From positions 930,001 to 994,000 of the forward strand of contig NZ_CP159808.1 of assembly GCF_047717795.1 (NCBI RefSeq): 64,000 nt of DNA. The letters are read 5' to 3'. This stretch comes from Marisalimonas sp016777705 (GTDB lineage Bacteria > Pseudomonadota > Alphaproteobacteria > Puniceispirillales > Marisalimonadaceae). Shown here piece by piece: positions 53,680 to 62,263 of the stretch; position 1 is the first letter of the stretch, and every line of letters starts with the position of its first letter. Below the pieces are notes generated by a model. It was not told where the DNA came from, ran no database searches, and saw only the letters and a list, made by a program, of their open reading frames with translations. The position numbers were made by a program, and so were the translations under genes.

Positions 53680-54786
53680 GTGAACCACAATAAATGGATG
53701 AAATATGCTATACTTGAAGCATTAAGATCTAAAGGTTCTACAGGAGTGAATCCACCTGTAGGTTGCGTAATAGTCAAAAATGGAAATATAATTTCTTCTG
53801 GAAGAACGTCACCATCTGGTCGACCACATGCTGAAGAAAACGCAATAAATAATGTTAAAAACAAAAAAAAATTAGTTGGTTCAACCATATATTTAACCCT
53901 TGAGCCATGTGCTCACAAAAATAAAATTGGATTATCATGTGCTGAACTGATCTGTACTACAGGCATTTCTGAGGCTTATATTAGTTGTATTGATATGGAC
54001 TCAAGAACTTCTAACAAAGGTATAAAAATTCTCAAAAATAATAATATAAAAGTAATAGAAAATTTTATGAGAGATGAAAGCATATCGTTATATAATGGTT
54101 TTTTTTCAAGGTTAATATATAAAAAACCTTATATTACACTTAAAATAGCTTGTTCATTAGATGGAAAAATAGCTTTAAAAAACAATAGATCAAAATGGAT
54201 AACAAATGATTTAAGTCGCGCATATGTTCATTTTATTAGATCACAAAATGATGCAATTTTGACTTCTAGTTCTACAATTATTTCTGACGATCCTTTAATG
54301 GATTGTCGTTTAAAAGGATTAGAACATAGGAGCCCATTAAGAGTTATATTAGATAGATATTTAAAAGTATCAAAAAATCATAAAATATATAATGAATCGC
54401 CTTATTCAGATATAGTTCTTTTTTCTTTATCAAACATGAACAAACATCTAGATGAAAAAAAATATGTATCAAAGGTGCAATTAGAAGATAACATTTCAAA
54501 TTTAGATTATTTTAATATTATCTTCAAAGATTTAGCAAATAGAGGAATTAACAATTTATTAATTGAATGTGGTTCTAAACTGAATACAATTTTATTGTCA
54601 TTGAATTTAATAGACCAATTGCTTATATTTAGGTCAGGTCATGTTATTGGTAACGACGGCATTCCATTTGTAAATGAATTAAATTCTTTGGAAATGGAAA
54701 ATCTCAATAATTACAAAATTTTATCAATAAAAACTTTTGGTAATGATGTACTAGAAGTTAGAAAACTATCAAACGAAAGTCATTGA
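53680..54786 (+). CDS. ribD: Bifunctional riboflavin biosynthesis deaminase/reductase RibD
   Basis: Deaminates and then reduces the pyrimidine intermediate of riboflavin synthesis. The N-terminal deaminase domain has the zinc motif GRPHAEENAI and TLEPCAHKNKIGLSCAELI. The C-terminal reductase domain starts around residue 145 with ITLKIACSLDGKIAL, then SQNDAILTSSSTIISDDP and LLIECGSKLNTILL. Length is 368. The start is GTG; an ATG 18 bases later is possible. No FMN riboswitch fits in the 24-base gap upstream. Confidence 0.96.
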   Translation: MNHNKWMKYAILEALRSKGSTGVNPPVGCVIVKNGNIISSGRTSPSGRPHAEENAINNVKNKKKLVGSTIYLTLEPCAHKNKIGLSCAELICTTGISEAYISCIDMDSRTSNKGIKILKNNNIKVIENFMRDESISLYNGFFSRLIYKKPYITLKIACSLDGKIALKNNRSKWITNDLSRAYVHFIRSQNDAILTSSSTIISDDPLMDCRLKGLEHRSPLRVILDRYLKVSKNHKIYNESPYSDIVLFSLSNMNKHLDEKKYVSKVQLEDNISNLDYFNIIFKDLANRGINNLLIECGSKLNTILLSLNLIDQLLIFRSGHVIGNDGIPFVNELNSLEMENLNNYKILSIKTFGNDVLEVRKLSNESH

Positions 54787-55398
54787 ATGTTTACAGGAAT
54801 TATTAGTCACATTGGAGAAATAAAGAGTATAGCCCATCCCGCCGATTGGGAGATATCTATTGAATTAAAAAACAATGACACTTCAAGTTTTTCTGTTAAA
54901 GAGCAAAAGTTAATAATTGGGGCTTCTATATGTTGTTCAGGAATATGCTTAACATTAAAAAAAATATCTAATAATATTTTATTTTTTGACATTAGTAATG
55001 AGACTGCGTCAAAAACTAATTTTCTTGATTGGAAAATTGGATCAATTCTTAATATTGAAAAATCACTTAAAGTGGGCGATGAGATAGGTGGGCATTTTGT
55101 TTATGGGCATGTCGACACAACGGCAAGTATTAAATCAATACAACAAATTGAAGGCTCTTATAAAATTTCTTTTTTTATGGACAGTGATCATTTCAAATTT
55201 ATAGCTTCTAAAGGTTCTGTTACTATTGATGGGGTTTCATTGACAGTTAATGAAGTTGATTTAAATACTTTTAGTGTAAATATTATTCCTTTTACGTGGT
55301 CAAACACTAATTTTAAAAACTATGTTGTGAATACAAATGTAAATATCGAAATAGATGTTTTAGCTAGATATTTAAATAGACTTAATGAAGTTAAGTGA
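54787..55398 (+). CDS. ribE: Riboflavin synthase alpha chain
   Basis: Dismutates two lumazine molecules into riboflavin. It has two lumazine-binding repeats: the first starts MFTGIISHIGEIKSI and includes GASICCSGICLTLKK, the second starts around residue 97 with GGHFVYGHVDTTASI and includes GSVTIDGVSLTVNEVD. Length is 203. It starts immediately after the ribD stop. It works with RibH, encoded two genes downstream. Confidence 0.97.
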   Translation: MFTGIISHIGEIKSIAHPADWEISIELKNNDTSSFSVKEQKLIIGASICCSGICLTLKKISNNILFFDISNETASKTNFLDWKIGSILNIEKSLKVGDEIGGHFVYGHVDTTASIKSIQQIEGSYKISFFMDSDHFKFIASKGSVTIDGVSLTVNEVDLNTFSVNIIPFTWSNTNFKNYVVNTNVNIEIDVLARYLNRLNEVK

Positions 55399-55431
55399 AA
55401 ATGTATAATTTAGTAAAATTTTGGAGTTTTA

Positions 55432-56529
55432 ATGACATTATCTAACATCGAAGAAGTTATAAAAGACGCTTCTGAAGGTAAAATTTTTATTTTAGTTGAT
55501 GATGAAAATAGAGAAAATGAAGGTGATTTATGTGTGCTAGGTGAATATGCTACACCAGAATCTATTAACTTTATGGCTAAATACGGAAGAGGTCTTATCT
55601 GTCTATCTTTGACAAGGTCTCAATCAGAAAAATTAGGACTTTCATTAATGGAAAGAAGGAATGAAGGCAGATTTGAAACAGCATTTACTGTTTCGATTGA
55701 ATCTAGAGAAGGTGTAACAACAGGTATTTCTGCAGCGGATCGGTCACTGACAATAAAAACAGCGATAAATAAACGTGCATTAAGTAGCGATATAACCACT
55801 CCTGGGCATGTTTTTCCACTTATTGCAAAAGATGGAGGTACTTTAATAAGAGCAGGGCACACAGAGGCTGTAGTTGATATAGCCAAACTTGCCAATTCAA
55901 ACCCATCTGGAGTTATTTGTGAAATAATGAATGATAATGGTGAAATGGCAAGGTTGCCAGACCTAATCAAATTTTCTAAAAAACACAATATTAAAATTGG
56001 TTCTATTTCAGATTTAATTTCACATAGACGAAAAAATGAAACATTTATTAAAAGAGTTTCTGAATCGATTTTAGAAAGTAAATTTGGAGGTGATTGGAGA
56101 ATAATAGTTTTTAAAAATATAATTGATAACTCAGAACATATGGCTTTAATTAAAGGTGTTATTGATACTAAAGACAATATTTTAGTAAGAGTTCATGCAT
56201 TGGATTTGCTTTCTGATGTACTTGGAGATCAATCTAGCAAAAGAAATGGCTCAGAATTGTCTCTTGCTATGAATACAATAGCTAAAAATAAAAATGGTAT
56301 AATTATATTAATAAGAGATTCTTCATCTGAATCTCTTTCTAAGAAAATTTCACAAATAATTGCTAAACCTTCCCTAGAAAGTCAGAATGTAAGAGATATA
56401 GGAGTAGGAGCTCAAATTTTATTAGACCTAGGTGTAAAAAATATGACAGTATTATATAACTCCTCAACTTCTGCAATAGGTTTAGATGGTTTTGGATTAA
56501 CTATTAAAAACTGGAAAAAATTAGGTTAA
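55432..56529 (+). CDS. ribB: 3,4-dihydroxy-2-butanone-4-phosphate synthase with degenerate RibA domain (RibBX type)
   Basis: Makes the four-carbon precursor of lumazine from ribulose 5-phosphate. The N-terminal RibB domain (1-205) is intact: LVDDENRENEGDL, YGRGLICLSL, TTGISAADRSLTI, TPGHVFPLIAKDGG and RAGHTEAVVDIA. The C-terminal domain (about 210-365) has the GTP cyclohydrolase II fold but lacks its three zinc cysteines: the usual HSECLTGD is HALDLLSD and the RCDCG region is SSKRNGSE. It cannot be a normal cyclohydrolase II, so a separate ribA must be elsewhere. Such RibBX fusions are known in alphaproteobacteria. Confidence 0.93.
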   Translation: MTLSNIEEVIKDASEGKIFILVDDENRENEGDLCVLGEYATPESINFMAKYGRGLICLSLTRSQSEKLGLSLMERRNEGRFETAFTVSIESREGVTTGISAADRSLTIKTAINKRALSSDITTPGHVFPLIAKDGGTLIRAGHTEAVVDIAKLANSNPSGVICEIMNDNGEMARLPDLIKFSKKHNIKIGSISDLISHRRKNETFIKRVSESILESKFGGDWRIIVFKNIIDNSEHMALIKGVIDTKDNILVRVHALDLLSDVLGDQSSKRNGSELSLAMNTIAKNKNGIIILIRDSSSESLSKKISQIIAKPSLESQNVRDIGVGAQILLDLGVKNMTVLYNSSTSAIGLDGFGLTIKNWKKLG

Positions 56530-56536
56530 TTAGTCA

Positions 56537-56992
56537 ATGTCAGTAAATAAAAATGTACTCTTAGTATGTTCTCCATATTATCAACAGATTTCAGATAATT
56601 TAATAAAGGGTGCAATAAAGGTCCTAAAACGAAAATCTGTTAATTATAAATTCTTATATGTTCCAGGTGCTTTGGAAATTGCACCAGCGATTAAATTAAC
56701 ATACGAAAAATCAAAAAATAATCCTATTATTGATGGCTATATTGCTCTTGGATGTGTGATTAGAGGAGCAACTTATCATTTTGAAATTGTTTCAAATGAA
56801 TCAGCAAGAGCTTTATGTGATTTATCGATAAAATTTTCAATTCCAATAGGTAATGGAATTTTAACTGTTGAAAATGAAAAGCAAGCTCTAGAAAGATCAG
56901 ACCCAAAAAAATTAAATAAAGGTGCAGGAGCCGCTGAGGCTTGTTTATCACTAATGGATATAAAAAACAGTGATATCTATGATAAATCTTGA
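56537..56992 (+). CDS. ribH: 6,7-dimethyl-8-ribityllumazine synthase
   Basis: Condenses the products of RibD and RibB to lumazine. The 151-residue product shows VPGALEIAPAIKLTYE, ALGCVIRGATYHFEIVSNESA with the catalytic His, PIGNGILTVENEKQALERS and KGAGAAEACLSLM. The 3' end overlaps nusB by 14-23 bases depending on the nusB start, an arrangement (ribH-nusB) common in bacteria. Confidence 0.97.
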   Translation: MSVNKNVLLVCSPYYQQISDNLIKGAIKVLKRKSVNYKFLYVPGALEIAPAIKLTYEKSKNNPIIDGYIALGCVIRGATYHFEIVSNESARALCDLSIKFSIPIGNGILTVENEKQALERSDPKKLNKGAGAAEACLSLMDIKNSDIYDKS

Positions 56993-57449
56993 AACAAAAT
57001 CATTAAATAATATTAGACATTTATCAATAAGAAAAAAAACCGCTTCTAGGATTTGTTCTACACAGGTTCTATACGAGGCTTCTTTTTTAATAAATGAAAT
57101 TGACATAATAATTGAATATTATTTAAAAAACCATTTAATACACGTACTCTCGAGTTTAAATATTAAAAATTTTGACAAAGATTTATTTAATTCGATTGTT
57201 AAAGGAGTCGAAAAAAACTTACCAAAACTTGATAAAATTATATCAGATAACTTGTCTAAAGATTGGTCATTCGAAAGGCTAAGCAAGACTGAGATATCTA
57301 TTTTAAGATCAGCTACTTTTGAATTATGCCTTTTAAAACAATTTAATAAATTAACTATTATTAATGAGTACATTAGTATTATTGAAGCTTTTGGCGGAAA
57401 TACTAATTTTGCTAACGGAATATTAGAAAAAATTTCTTTGTCAAACTGA
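56979..57449 (+). CDS. nusB: Transcription antitermination factor NusB
   Basis: NusB acts with S10 (NusE) on boxA RNA in rRNA antitermination. The all-helical product of 156 residues shows TASRICSTQVLYE near the N-terminus, WSFERLSKTEISILRSATFEL and the C-terminal NEYISIIEAFGGNTNFANGILEKI. I take the ATG at 56979; a GTG at 56970 is possible. It overlaps the ribH end and shares its stop base with the thiL start. Confidence 0.95.
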   Translation: MINLETKSLNNIRHLSIRKKTASRICSTQVLYEASFLINEIDIIIEYYLKNHLIHVLSSLNIKNFDKDLFNSIVKGVEKNLPKLDKIISDNLSKDWSFERLSKTEISILRSATFELCLLKQFNKLTIINEYISIIEAFGGNTNFANGILEKISLSN

Positions 57450-58399
57450 TGAAAACGTACAAAATGAATGAATTTGAATTTATTAATAAATATTTCAAGC
57501 CGCTTACTTCTAAAGAAGCTCAAAACCTTATAAATGATGCTGCTTTATATAAACCAAAACTTAATACCGATATTGTAATAAGCACAGATAGTTTAGCTGA
57601 AGGTATTCATTTTTTTGGTAATGAAAATCCCAGAGATATAGCAAAAAAATGTTTAAGAGTAAATTTGTCTGATATGGCCGCAATGGGTGCTAAACCTGTT
57701 TTTTATAATTTATCTATAAGTGTTCCCAAAAACAAAGCAAATATTTTTATACCAGCATTTGCTAAAGGCTTAAAAGAAGATCAAGAAGCTTATAATATAA
57801 AATTAATTGGAGGAGACTTAACGGCCTCTTTAAAGCATATAAATATTACTATAACTATTTTTGGCGAAACACCTTCCAATCAGGCCGTATCAAGAAATGG
57901 AGCCAAGATCAATGATTTCTTATATGTAACTGGTTATTTAGGCTTGTCGAAAATAGGTCTTGATAACTATTCATCAAATTCTAAAGATCTTAGGCAAGCT
58001 AAACAAAAATATTTACTTCCTCAACCACGTATTAAGTTAGGAATGGAATTAAGAGACATTGCAACATCTATGATAGATGTTTCAGATGGTCTTGTCCAAG
58101 ATGCAACTCACTTAGCTATAAATTCCAACCTATCATTAGAACTAAATATTAATCAATTACCATTACCTAGTTTAAAATCTTTACAAAAAAAAGAACTTTT
58201 AAATGCTGCTTTATATGGCGGTGATGATTATGAATTATTATTTTCTTGTAAGGAAAATGAATCACGTCTAGAGGATCTTGCTAAAGAGTATGATGTAAAT
58301 ATAACAAAAATAGGTGTTTTCAAAAAATTTCAAAAAATATATTTAAATTTTAAAGGGTTTGACGAATTGCCTATAAAGATATCTTACTCACACTTTTAG
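57449..58399 (+). CDS. thiL: Thiamine-monophosphate kinase
   Basis: Phosphorylates TMP to the active cofactor TPP. The PurM-like ATP-grasp protein of 316 residues shows MNEFEFINKYFKPLT, VISTDSLAEGIHFFG (metal-binding Asp), LRVNLSDMAAMGAKPVF, LIGGDLTAS, SMIDVSDGLVQDATHLA and LYGGDDYELLFS. Its ATG overlaps the nusB stop; its end overlaps the convergent bamE gene by four bases. Confidence 0.96.
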   Translation: MKTYKMNEFEFINKYFKPLTSKEAQNLINDAALYKPKLNTDIVISTDSLAEGIHFFGNENPRDIAKKCLRVNLSDMAAMGAKPVFYNLSISVPKNKANIFIPAFAKGLKEDQEAYNIKLIGGDLTASLKHINITITIFGETPSNQAVSRNGAKINDFLYVTGYLGLSKIGLDNYSSNSKDLRQAKQKYLLPQPRIKLGMELRDIATSMIDVSDGLVQDATHLAINSNLSLELNINQLPLPSLKSLQKKELLNAALYGGDDYELLFSCKENESRLEDLAKEYDVNITKIGVFKKFQKIYLNFKGFDELPIKISYSHF

Positions 58400-58830
58400 T
58401 CTTCGACATTTCTTCTTCTTAAATTATTTATTATGTCTTTCCAAAATTGTATTGAAGTATTATTTTTTTCTAGAAAGTTCTTTTTAGAGATTTTAACATT
58501 TTTGGAATCAAATTTGTTATATTTTTTAAACTTTTTTACTATGTTTTTATCATTAAATGTAATTTCAAAAACAACTAAATTTAATGTTTTTCGGTCACTT
58601 AAATTTTTATAACCTGTTAAGTGAGAGACGTAGTAAATAGTATTTTGATTGAAAACACTATCAAAAACTGGAGGTCCATATTTTTTTATTAAATTTGATT
58701 TTGTAGTTATTCCTTCTTCAATTTTAATTTCATTTATTTTAATACTTGATAATCCATTTTTTTGAATTTTTTGGCTACATGATGCATTAAAAAGTACTGC
58801 CAATATCAGAATAAATTTTAAATAAAACAT
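58396..58830 (-). CDS. bamE: Outer membrane assembly lipoprotein BamE (SmpA/OmlA)
   Basis: BamE is a small lipoprotein that stabilises the BamA complex. The 144-residue product has a lipoprotein signal (hydrophobic 3-14, lipobox NASC, Cys18). It then has the SmpA/OmlA fold with IEEGITTKSNLIKKYGPP, NTIYYVSHLTGYKNL and LVVFEITFNDKNIVKKF, matching the family's turn and tyrosine pair. The tail is Lys-rich. It is divergent from cbp3 across 64 bases; bamE-cbp3-plsX neighbours are typical of alphaproteobacteria. Confidence 0.88.
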   Translation of the reverse strand: MFYLKFILILAVLFNASCSQKIQKNGLSSIKINEIKIEEGITTKSNLIKKYGPPVFDSVFNQNTIYYVSHLTGYKNLSDRKTLNLVVFEITFNDKNIVKKFKKYNKFDSKNVKISKKNFLEKNNTSIQFWKDIINNLRRRNVED

Positions 58831-58894
58831 GTACTTGGTCCCAATTTTGTTATAGATTATATTTTTTTTATATCACGTCATTACATATATATAA

Positions 58895-59431
58895 ATGTTT
58901 TTAAACTCTTATCTCAATGCTAACTCAGAAAACCAAGCTTTAATTGATGGCATATACGAAAAAGTTGTATTAATTTCACGAAACAAGTCTTTTTATACAA
59001 AATTATCTGTTCCAGATACTATAGATGGTAGATTTGATCTTTTGGTTTTGTTTTCAGTTATTGTAATATTTTTCCTTAATCAATCTGGTACTAAAGGCAA
59101 ATTATTATCACAAATGTTATTTGATAAAATTTTTCTAGACCTTGATCTCAGTTTACGGGAAGTAGGTGCAGGTGATGCAGGTGTTAATATAAAAATTAAA
59201 AAAATGGTTCAATCATATATGGGTCGTCAAAAAGTTTATTGTGAGAGCTTAGAAAACAAAGATTTTCAATCTTTGAAGAAATCCATAGCTAATAACGTAT
59301 ATCGCAACCTTGATAATTATATAAATTATCCAGATATTCTTAGTAATTATTGTAAAAAAGTATATCTTTTATTTTCTAATAAAAAAGAAGATTACTTTTC
59401 TTTAAATAAACTAAAATTCCCTGAAATTTGA
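58895..59431 (+). CDS. Ubiquinol-cytochrome c chaperone (Cbp3/UPF0174 family)
   Basis: Homologue of mitochondrial Cbp3, needed for cytochrome b assembly in the bc1 complex. The 178-residue product has the family core: YEKVVLISRNKSFYTKLSVPDTIDGRFDLLVLFS, LSQMLFDKIFLDLDLSLREVGAGD and KKMVQSYMGRQKVY. The start is ATG. The usual next gene, DUF177 (yceD-like), is not present; only about 110 bases separate this gene from plsX. It implies that a bc1 complex is present in this organism. Confidence 0.9.
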   Translation: MFLNSYLNANSENQALIDGIYEKVVLISRNKSFYTKLSVPDTIDGRFDLLVLFSVIVIFFLNQSGTKGKLLSQMLFDKIFLDLDLSLREVGAGDAGVNIKIKKMVQSYMGRQKVYCESLENKDFQSLKKSIANNVYRNLDNYINYPDILSNYCKKVYLLFSNKKEDYFSLNKLKFPEI

Positions 59432-59533
59432 TTGTTAAATTTTGTATTATTAATTTTTAAATGTTAATAATTTGCATTAGTTAACTGAAATTGTTAATAA
59501 ATTATAACATTTTTACAATTCAAAATAATTAAT

Positions 59534-59537
59534 GGAG
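59534..59537 (+). promoter_or_regulatory. Shine-Dalgarno deciding the plsX start
   Basis: GGAG lies six bases before a TTG at 59544, which would start plsX at the conserved position. The ATG at 59532 overlaps this site and has no ribosome site of its own. Confidence 0.55.
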
Positions 59538-59543
59538 TTTTTT

Positions 59544-60563
59544 TTGACCAAGCCTATCCACATATCCTTGGACGCTATGGGTGGTGATTATGCTCCAGAC
59601 ATCATAATTAACGGTGCAGCACAAGCTAAATTACGTTATCCTAACTTGATTTTTTCTTTTTTTGGAGATCAAACTAAATTAAATCCTCTTACAAAAGCTT
59701 TAAATCTGTCTTCTTTTTCTAATGTAATTCATACTAATGAAGTAATTAATTCATCTGATAAGCCAAGCACTGCATTACGAAATGGTAAAAATTCTTCAAT
59801 GGGTATGTCAATACAGTTAGTAAAATCTGGAAAAGCTGATGCAATAGTTTCAGCAGGTAATACTGGCGCTTTAATGGCTATGTCTAAATTGATTTTAAGG
59901 CCAATTGATAGAATAATCAGGCCTGCTATTGCCGCTTGTTTTCCAACAATTAATGGTGAAAGCTGTATGTTAGATTTAGGAGCAAATATTGAATGTGATT
60001 ACAAAAATTTAGTTCAGTTTGCGTTCATGGGACAAGCATTTGCCAGGATCGTGATGGGAGTTAAAGACCCTAGTGTATCTCTTCTGAATGTAGGAGAGGA
60101 AGAACAAAAAGGTCTTGATTATATTAAAGAAGCATCCAGAGTTTTATATTCTTTAAACAATGAAATCAATTATAAAGGATTTATAGAGGGTGATAAAATA
60201 GCGAAAGGTTTATCTGATGTAATTGTTGCAGATGGTTTTAGCGGAAACATTTCTTTAAAAACTGCAGAAGGAACAGCGCAACTTGTTACATCTTATTTAA
60301 AAGGCGCATTTTCTAGTTCTTTAAGCTCTAAGATTGGATATTTATTTGCTAAAAAAGCAATTAATAACTTTAAGTTGCAAATGGACCCTAGAAAATATAA
60401 CGGAGCTGTATTTCTGGGATTAAATGGAGTTGCCGTTAAAAGTCATGGTGGAACGGACGCTTTTGGGTTTGCTAATGCTATTGGGGTGGCAGTAGATATG
60501 GTTCAACATAAGTTTATTTCAGATTTGAAAAATAAAATAAGTAAATCAAATTTAAATTTTTAA
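59544..60563 (+). CDS. plsX: Phosphate acyltransferase PlsX
   Basis: Makes acyl-phosphate from acyl-ACP for glycerolipid synthesis. The protein shows ISLDAMGGDYAPD at the N-terminus, LRNGKNSSMG, VSAGNTGALMAMS, MLDLGANIECD, NVGEEEQKG, VIVADGFSGNISLKTAEG and the C-terminal GGTDAFGFANAIG. I start at TTG 59544 (339 residues) because of its GGAG site and because family members begin close to the ISLDAMGGD motif; ATG 59532 would add MEFF. fabH follows after 20 bases. Confidence 0.95.
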   Translation: MTKPIHISLDAMGGDYAPDIIINGAAQAKLRYPNLIFSFFGDQTKLNPLTKALNLSSFSNVIHTNEVINSSDKPSTALRNGKNSSMGMSIQLVKSGKADAIVSAGNTGALMAMSKLILRPIDRIIRPAIAACFPTINGESCMLDLGANIECDYKNLVQFAFMGQAFARIVMGVKDPSVSLLNVGEEEQKGLDYIKEASRVLYSLNNEINYKGFIEGDKIAKGLSDVIVADGFSGNISLKTAEGTAQLVTSYLKGAFSSSLSSKIGYLFAKKAINNFKLQMDPRKYNGAVFLGLNGVAVKSHGGTDAFGFANAIGVAVDMVQHKFISDLKNKISKSNLNF

Positions 60564-60583
60564 ACTGTTTTTTAGGATTAATA

Positions 60584-61570
60584 ATGATTTCTAATAAGAT
60601 ACTTTTAACAAGTTCAGGATCTTACCTTCCCAATAATATATATTCAAATGATGCGCTTTCAGAATTTATTGACACTTCTGATGAATGGATATCTAAAAGA
60701 TCTGGTATTAAAAATAGACATTTTGTATCAAAGAATGAAACTACTTCTGATTTAGCTTTATACGCTGCTTTAAAAGCTATCGAAAATTCTACTTTAGACA
60801 AAGATGATATAAACCTAATAATTGTGGCTACAACAACACCTGATAATACATTTCCTTCAACTGCAACAATGGTTCAAAAAAAATTAGATATTAAGGGTGC
60901 TGCGTTTGATATTCAAGCAGTTTGTGCAGGTTTTGTTTTTGCTCTATCCGTAGCTAAGTCATTGATGAAAGATAATAACTATAAAAATTGTCTTGTTATT
61001 GGAGCAGACTCAATGTCTAAACTTCTTGATTGGAAAGATAGATCTACAGCTGTATTATTTGGTGACGGAGCAGGCGCAGTAATATTAGAAAACAAAGAAA
61101 ATATTGATAATAAACTTGATGATTGGGGAATTTTATCTAATGTAATTCACTCTGACGGAGAGTATTATGATCTTTTAAAAACTAATGGGGGAGTTTCTAC
61201 AGATCAAAAAATTGGATTTATTGAAATGGCAGGGAAAGAAATATTCAAGCACGCAGTAGAAAAATTATCTCTGTCATTTCAAGAAGCTTTAAAGTTATCA
61301 TATAAAAATATAAAACAAATAGATTGGTTGATTCCACATCAGGCCAATCAAAGAATTTTGTTAGCTGTTGCTGATAGATTAAAAATTGATCCTGTTAAAG
61401 TAATTTCAACAGTAATGCATCATGGTAACACCTCAGCTGCTTCAATTCCATTGGCTCTAGATTATGCTATAAATAACAATAAAGTTATAAATGGTAATCT
61501 TATTGGGTTTCAGGCTATTGGTGGAGGTTTAAGCTGGGGTGCTTCAGTTGTTAGGTATGGTAAACCATAA
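60584..61570 (+). CDS. fabH: 3-oxoacyl-[acyl-carrier-protein] synthase III
   Basis: Starts fatty acid synthesis by condensing acetyl-CoA with malonyl-ACP. The 328-residue thiolase-fold enzyme has the catalytic Cys in IQAVCAGFVFALS, His in LIPHQANQRI and Asn in HHGNTSAAS. The substrate gate ISKRSGIKNRH and the C-terminal FQAIGGGLSWGASVVR are also clear. AGGA precedes the ATG. plsX-fabH-ihfA is the standard order. Confidence 0.98.
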   Translation: MISNKILLTSSGSYLPNNIYSNDALSEFIDTSDEWISKRSGIKNRHFVSKNETTSDLALYAALKAIENSTLDKDDINLIIVATTTPDNTFPSTATMVQKKLDIKGAAFDIQAVCAGFVFALSVAKSLMKDNNYKNCLVIGADSMSKLLDWKDRSTAVLFGDGAGAVILENKENIDNKLDDWGILSNVIHSDGEYYDLLKTNGGVSTDQKIGFIEMAGKEIFKHAVEKLSLSFQEALKLSYKNIKQIDWLIPHQANQRILLAVADRLKIDPVKVISTVMHHGNTSAASIPLALDYAINNNKVINGNLIGFQAIGGGLSWGASVVRYGKP

Positions 61571-61619
61571 AAATAAAAAAATTACTTTAATCTTACGAAA
61601 TTTAGACTAATATATTAGA

Positions 61620-61904
61620 ATGAATAAAACTTTAACCAGAAATGATTTAATTGAAGTAATCAGTAATAAAGTGGGTTTATCTTTAAATGATTCTTCTGAA
61701 ATGATTGAAAATATATTTGATTTTATATTAACAGAACTTGAAAGTGGACATGATATTAAAATTTCTTCTTTTGGTACTTTTAAGGTAAAGCATAAAAAAA
61801 TGAGAATGGGAAGAAATCCTAAAACAGGTATTGATGTTCCGATTAAGCCTAGAAATGTTGTTTCATTTTATTCTTCAAATGTTTTAAAGTCAAAATTTAA
61901 ATAA
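61620..61904 (+). CDS. ihfA: Integration host factor alpha subunit / HU-family protein
   Basis: A DNA-bending nucleoid protein of 94 residues. The HU/IHF fold shows LTRNDLIEVISNKVGLSL, IKISSFGTFKVKHKK, MGRNPKTGIDVPI with the intercalating Pro, and the C-terminal RNVVSFYSSNVLK. Position after fabH and before a MerR regulator is the alphaproteobacterial location of ihfA. The start lacks a clear ribosome site. Confidence 0.93.
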   Translation: MNKTLTRNDLIEVISNKVGLSLNDSSEMIENIFDFILTELESGHDIKISSFGTFKVKHKKMRMGRNPKTGIDVPIKPRNVVSFYSSNVLKSKFK

Positions 61905-61919
61905 TATTGATGTTTTTTT

Positions 61920-62258
61920 ATGTATGACGATAACTCATATTTCACTATATCTAAGACAGCTGATTTAATTGGAGTACGTTCCCATGTTTTAAGATTCTGG
62001 GAAAAAAAATTTCTTTCACTTAATCCTAAAAAAGATATTAGTGGTAGAAGGTTTTATTCGTCTTCAGACATAAAGTTTTTATTGTTTATTAAAAAACTAC
62101 TATATGTTGATGGATTTACTATCAAAGGTGCAGTAAACTTTATTATTGAGCAAAATAAGAACAAATCAACAAATGAAGAAGAATGTGTTTCTGATGAGAT
62201 CGATAAGGCATTAAATTTGTTAAAACAAGGAACTAATTTACTTAATAAAAATTTATAG
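61920..62258 (+). CDS. MerR-family transcriptional regulator
   Basis: A 112-residue regulator with the MerR helix-turn-helix at residues 6-75: YFTISKTADLIGVRSHVLRFWEKKF, SGRRFYSSSDIKFLLFIKKLLY and GFTIKGAVNFI. A short acidic C-terminal helix follows, with no metal-binding cysteines or effector domain. It lies 15 bases after ihfA and is regularly found there in alphaproteobacteria; its targets are unknown. Confidence 0.92.
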   Translation: MYDDNSYFTISKTADLIGVRSHVLRFWEKKFLSLNPKKDISGRRFYSSSDIKFLLFIKKLLYVDGFTIKGAVNFIIEQNKNKSTNEEECVSDEIDKALNLLKQGTNLLNKNL

Positions 62259-62263
62259 CTCTT

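Noticed and set aside
53656..55431. FMN riboswitch controlling the riboflavin genes.
   Set aside because: Gaps before ribD (24 bases) and ribB (33 bases) are too short for the element, and no RFN-like stem pattern is visible.
55620..56177. A 185-codon open frame on the minus strand inside ribB.
   Set aside because: It is a mirror of a well conserved coding gene, with no ribosome site or recognisable family; several similar antisense frames (for example 6929-7249, 23271-23594) were dismissed for the same reason.
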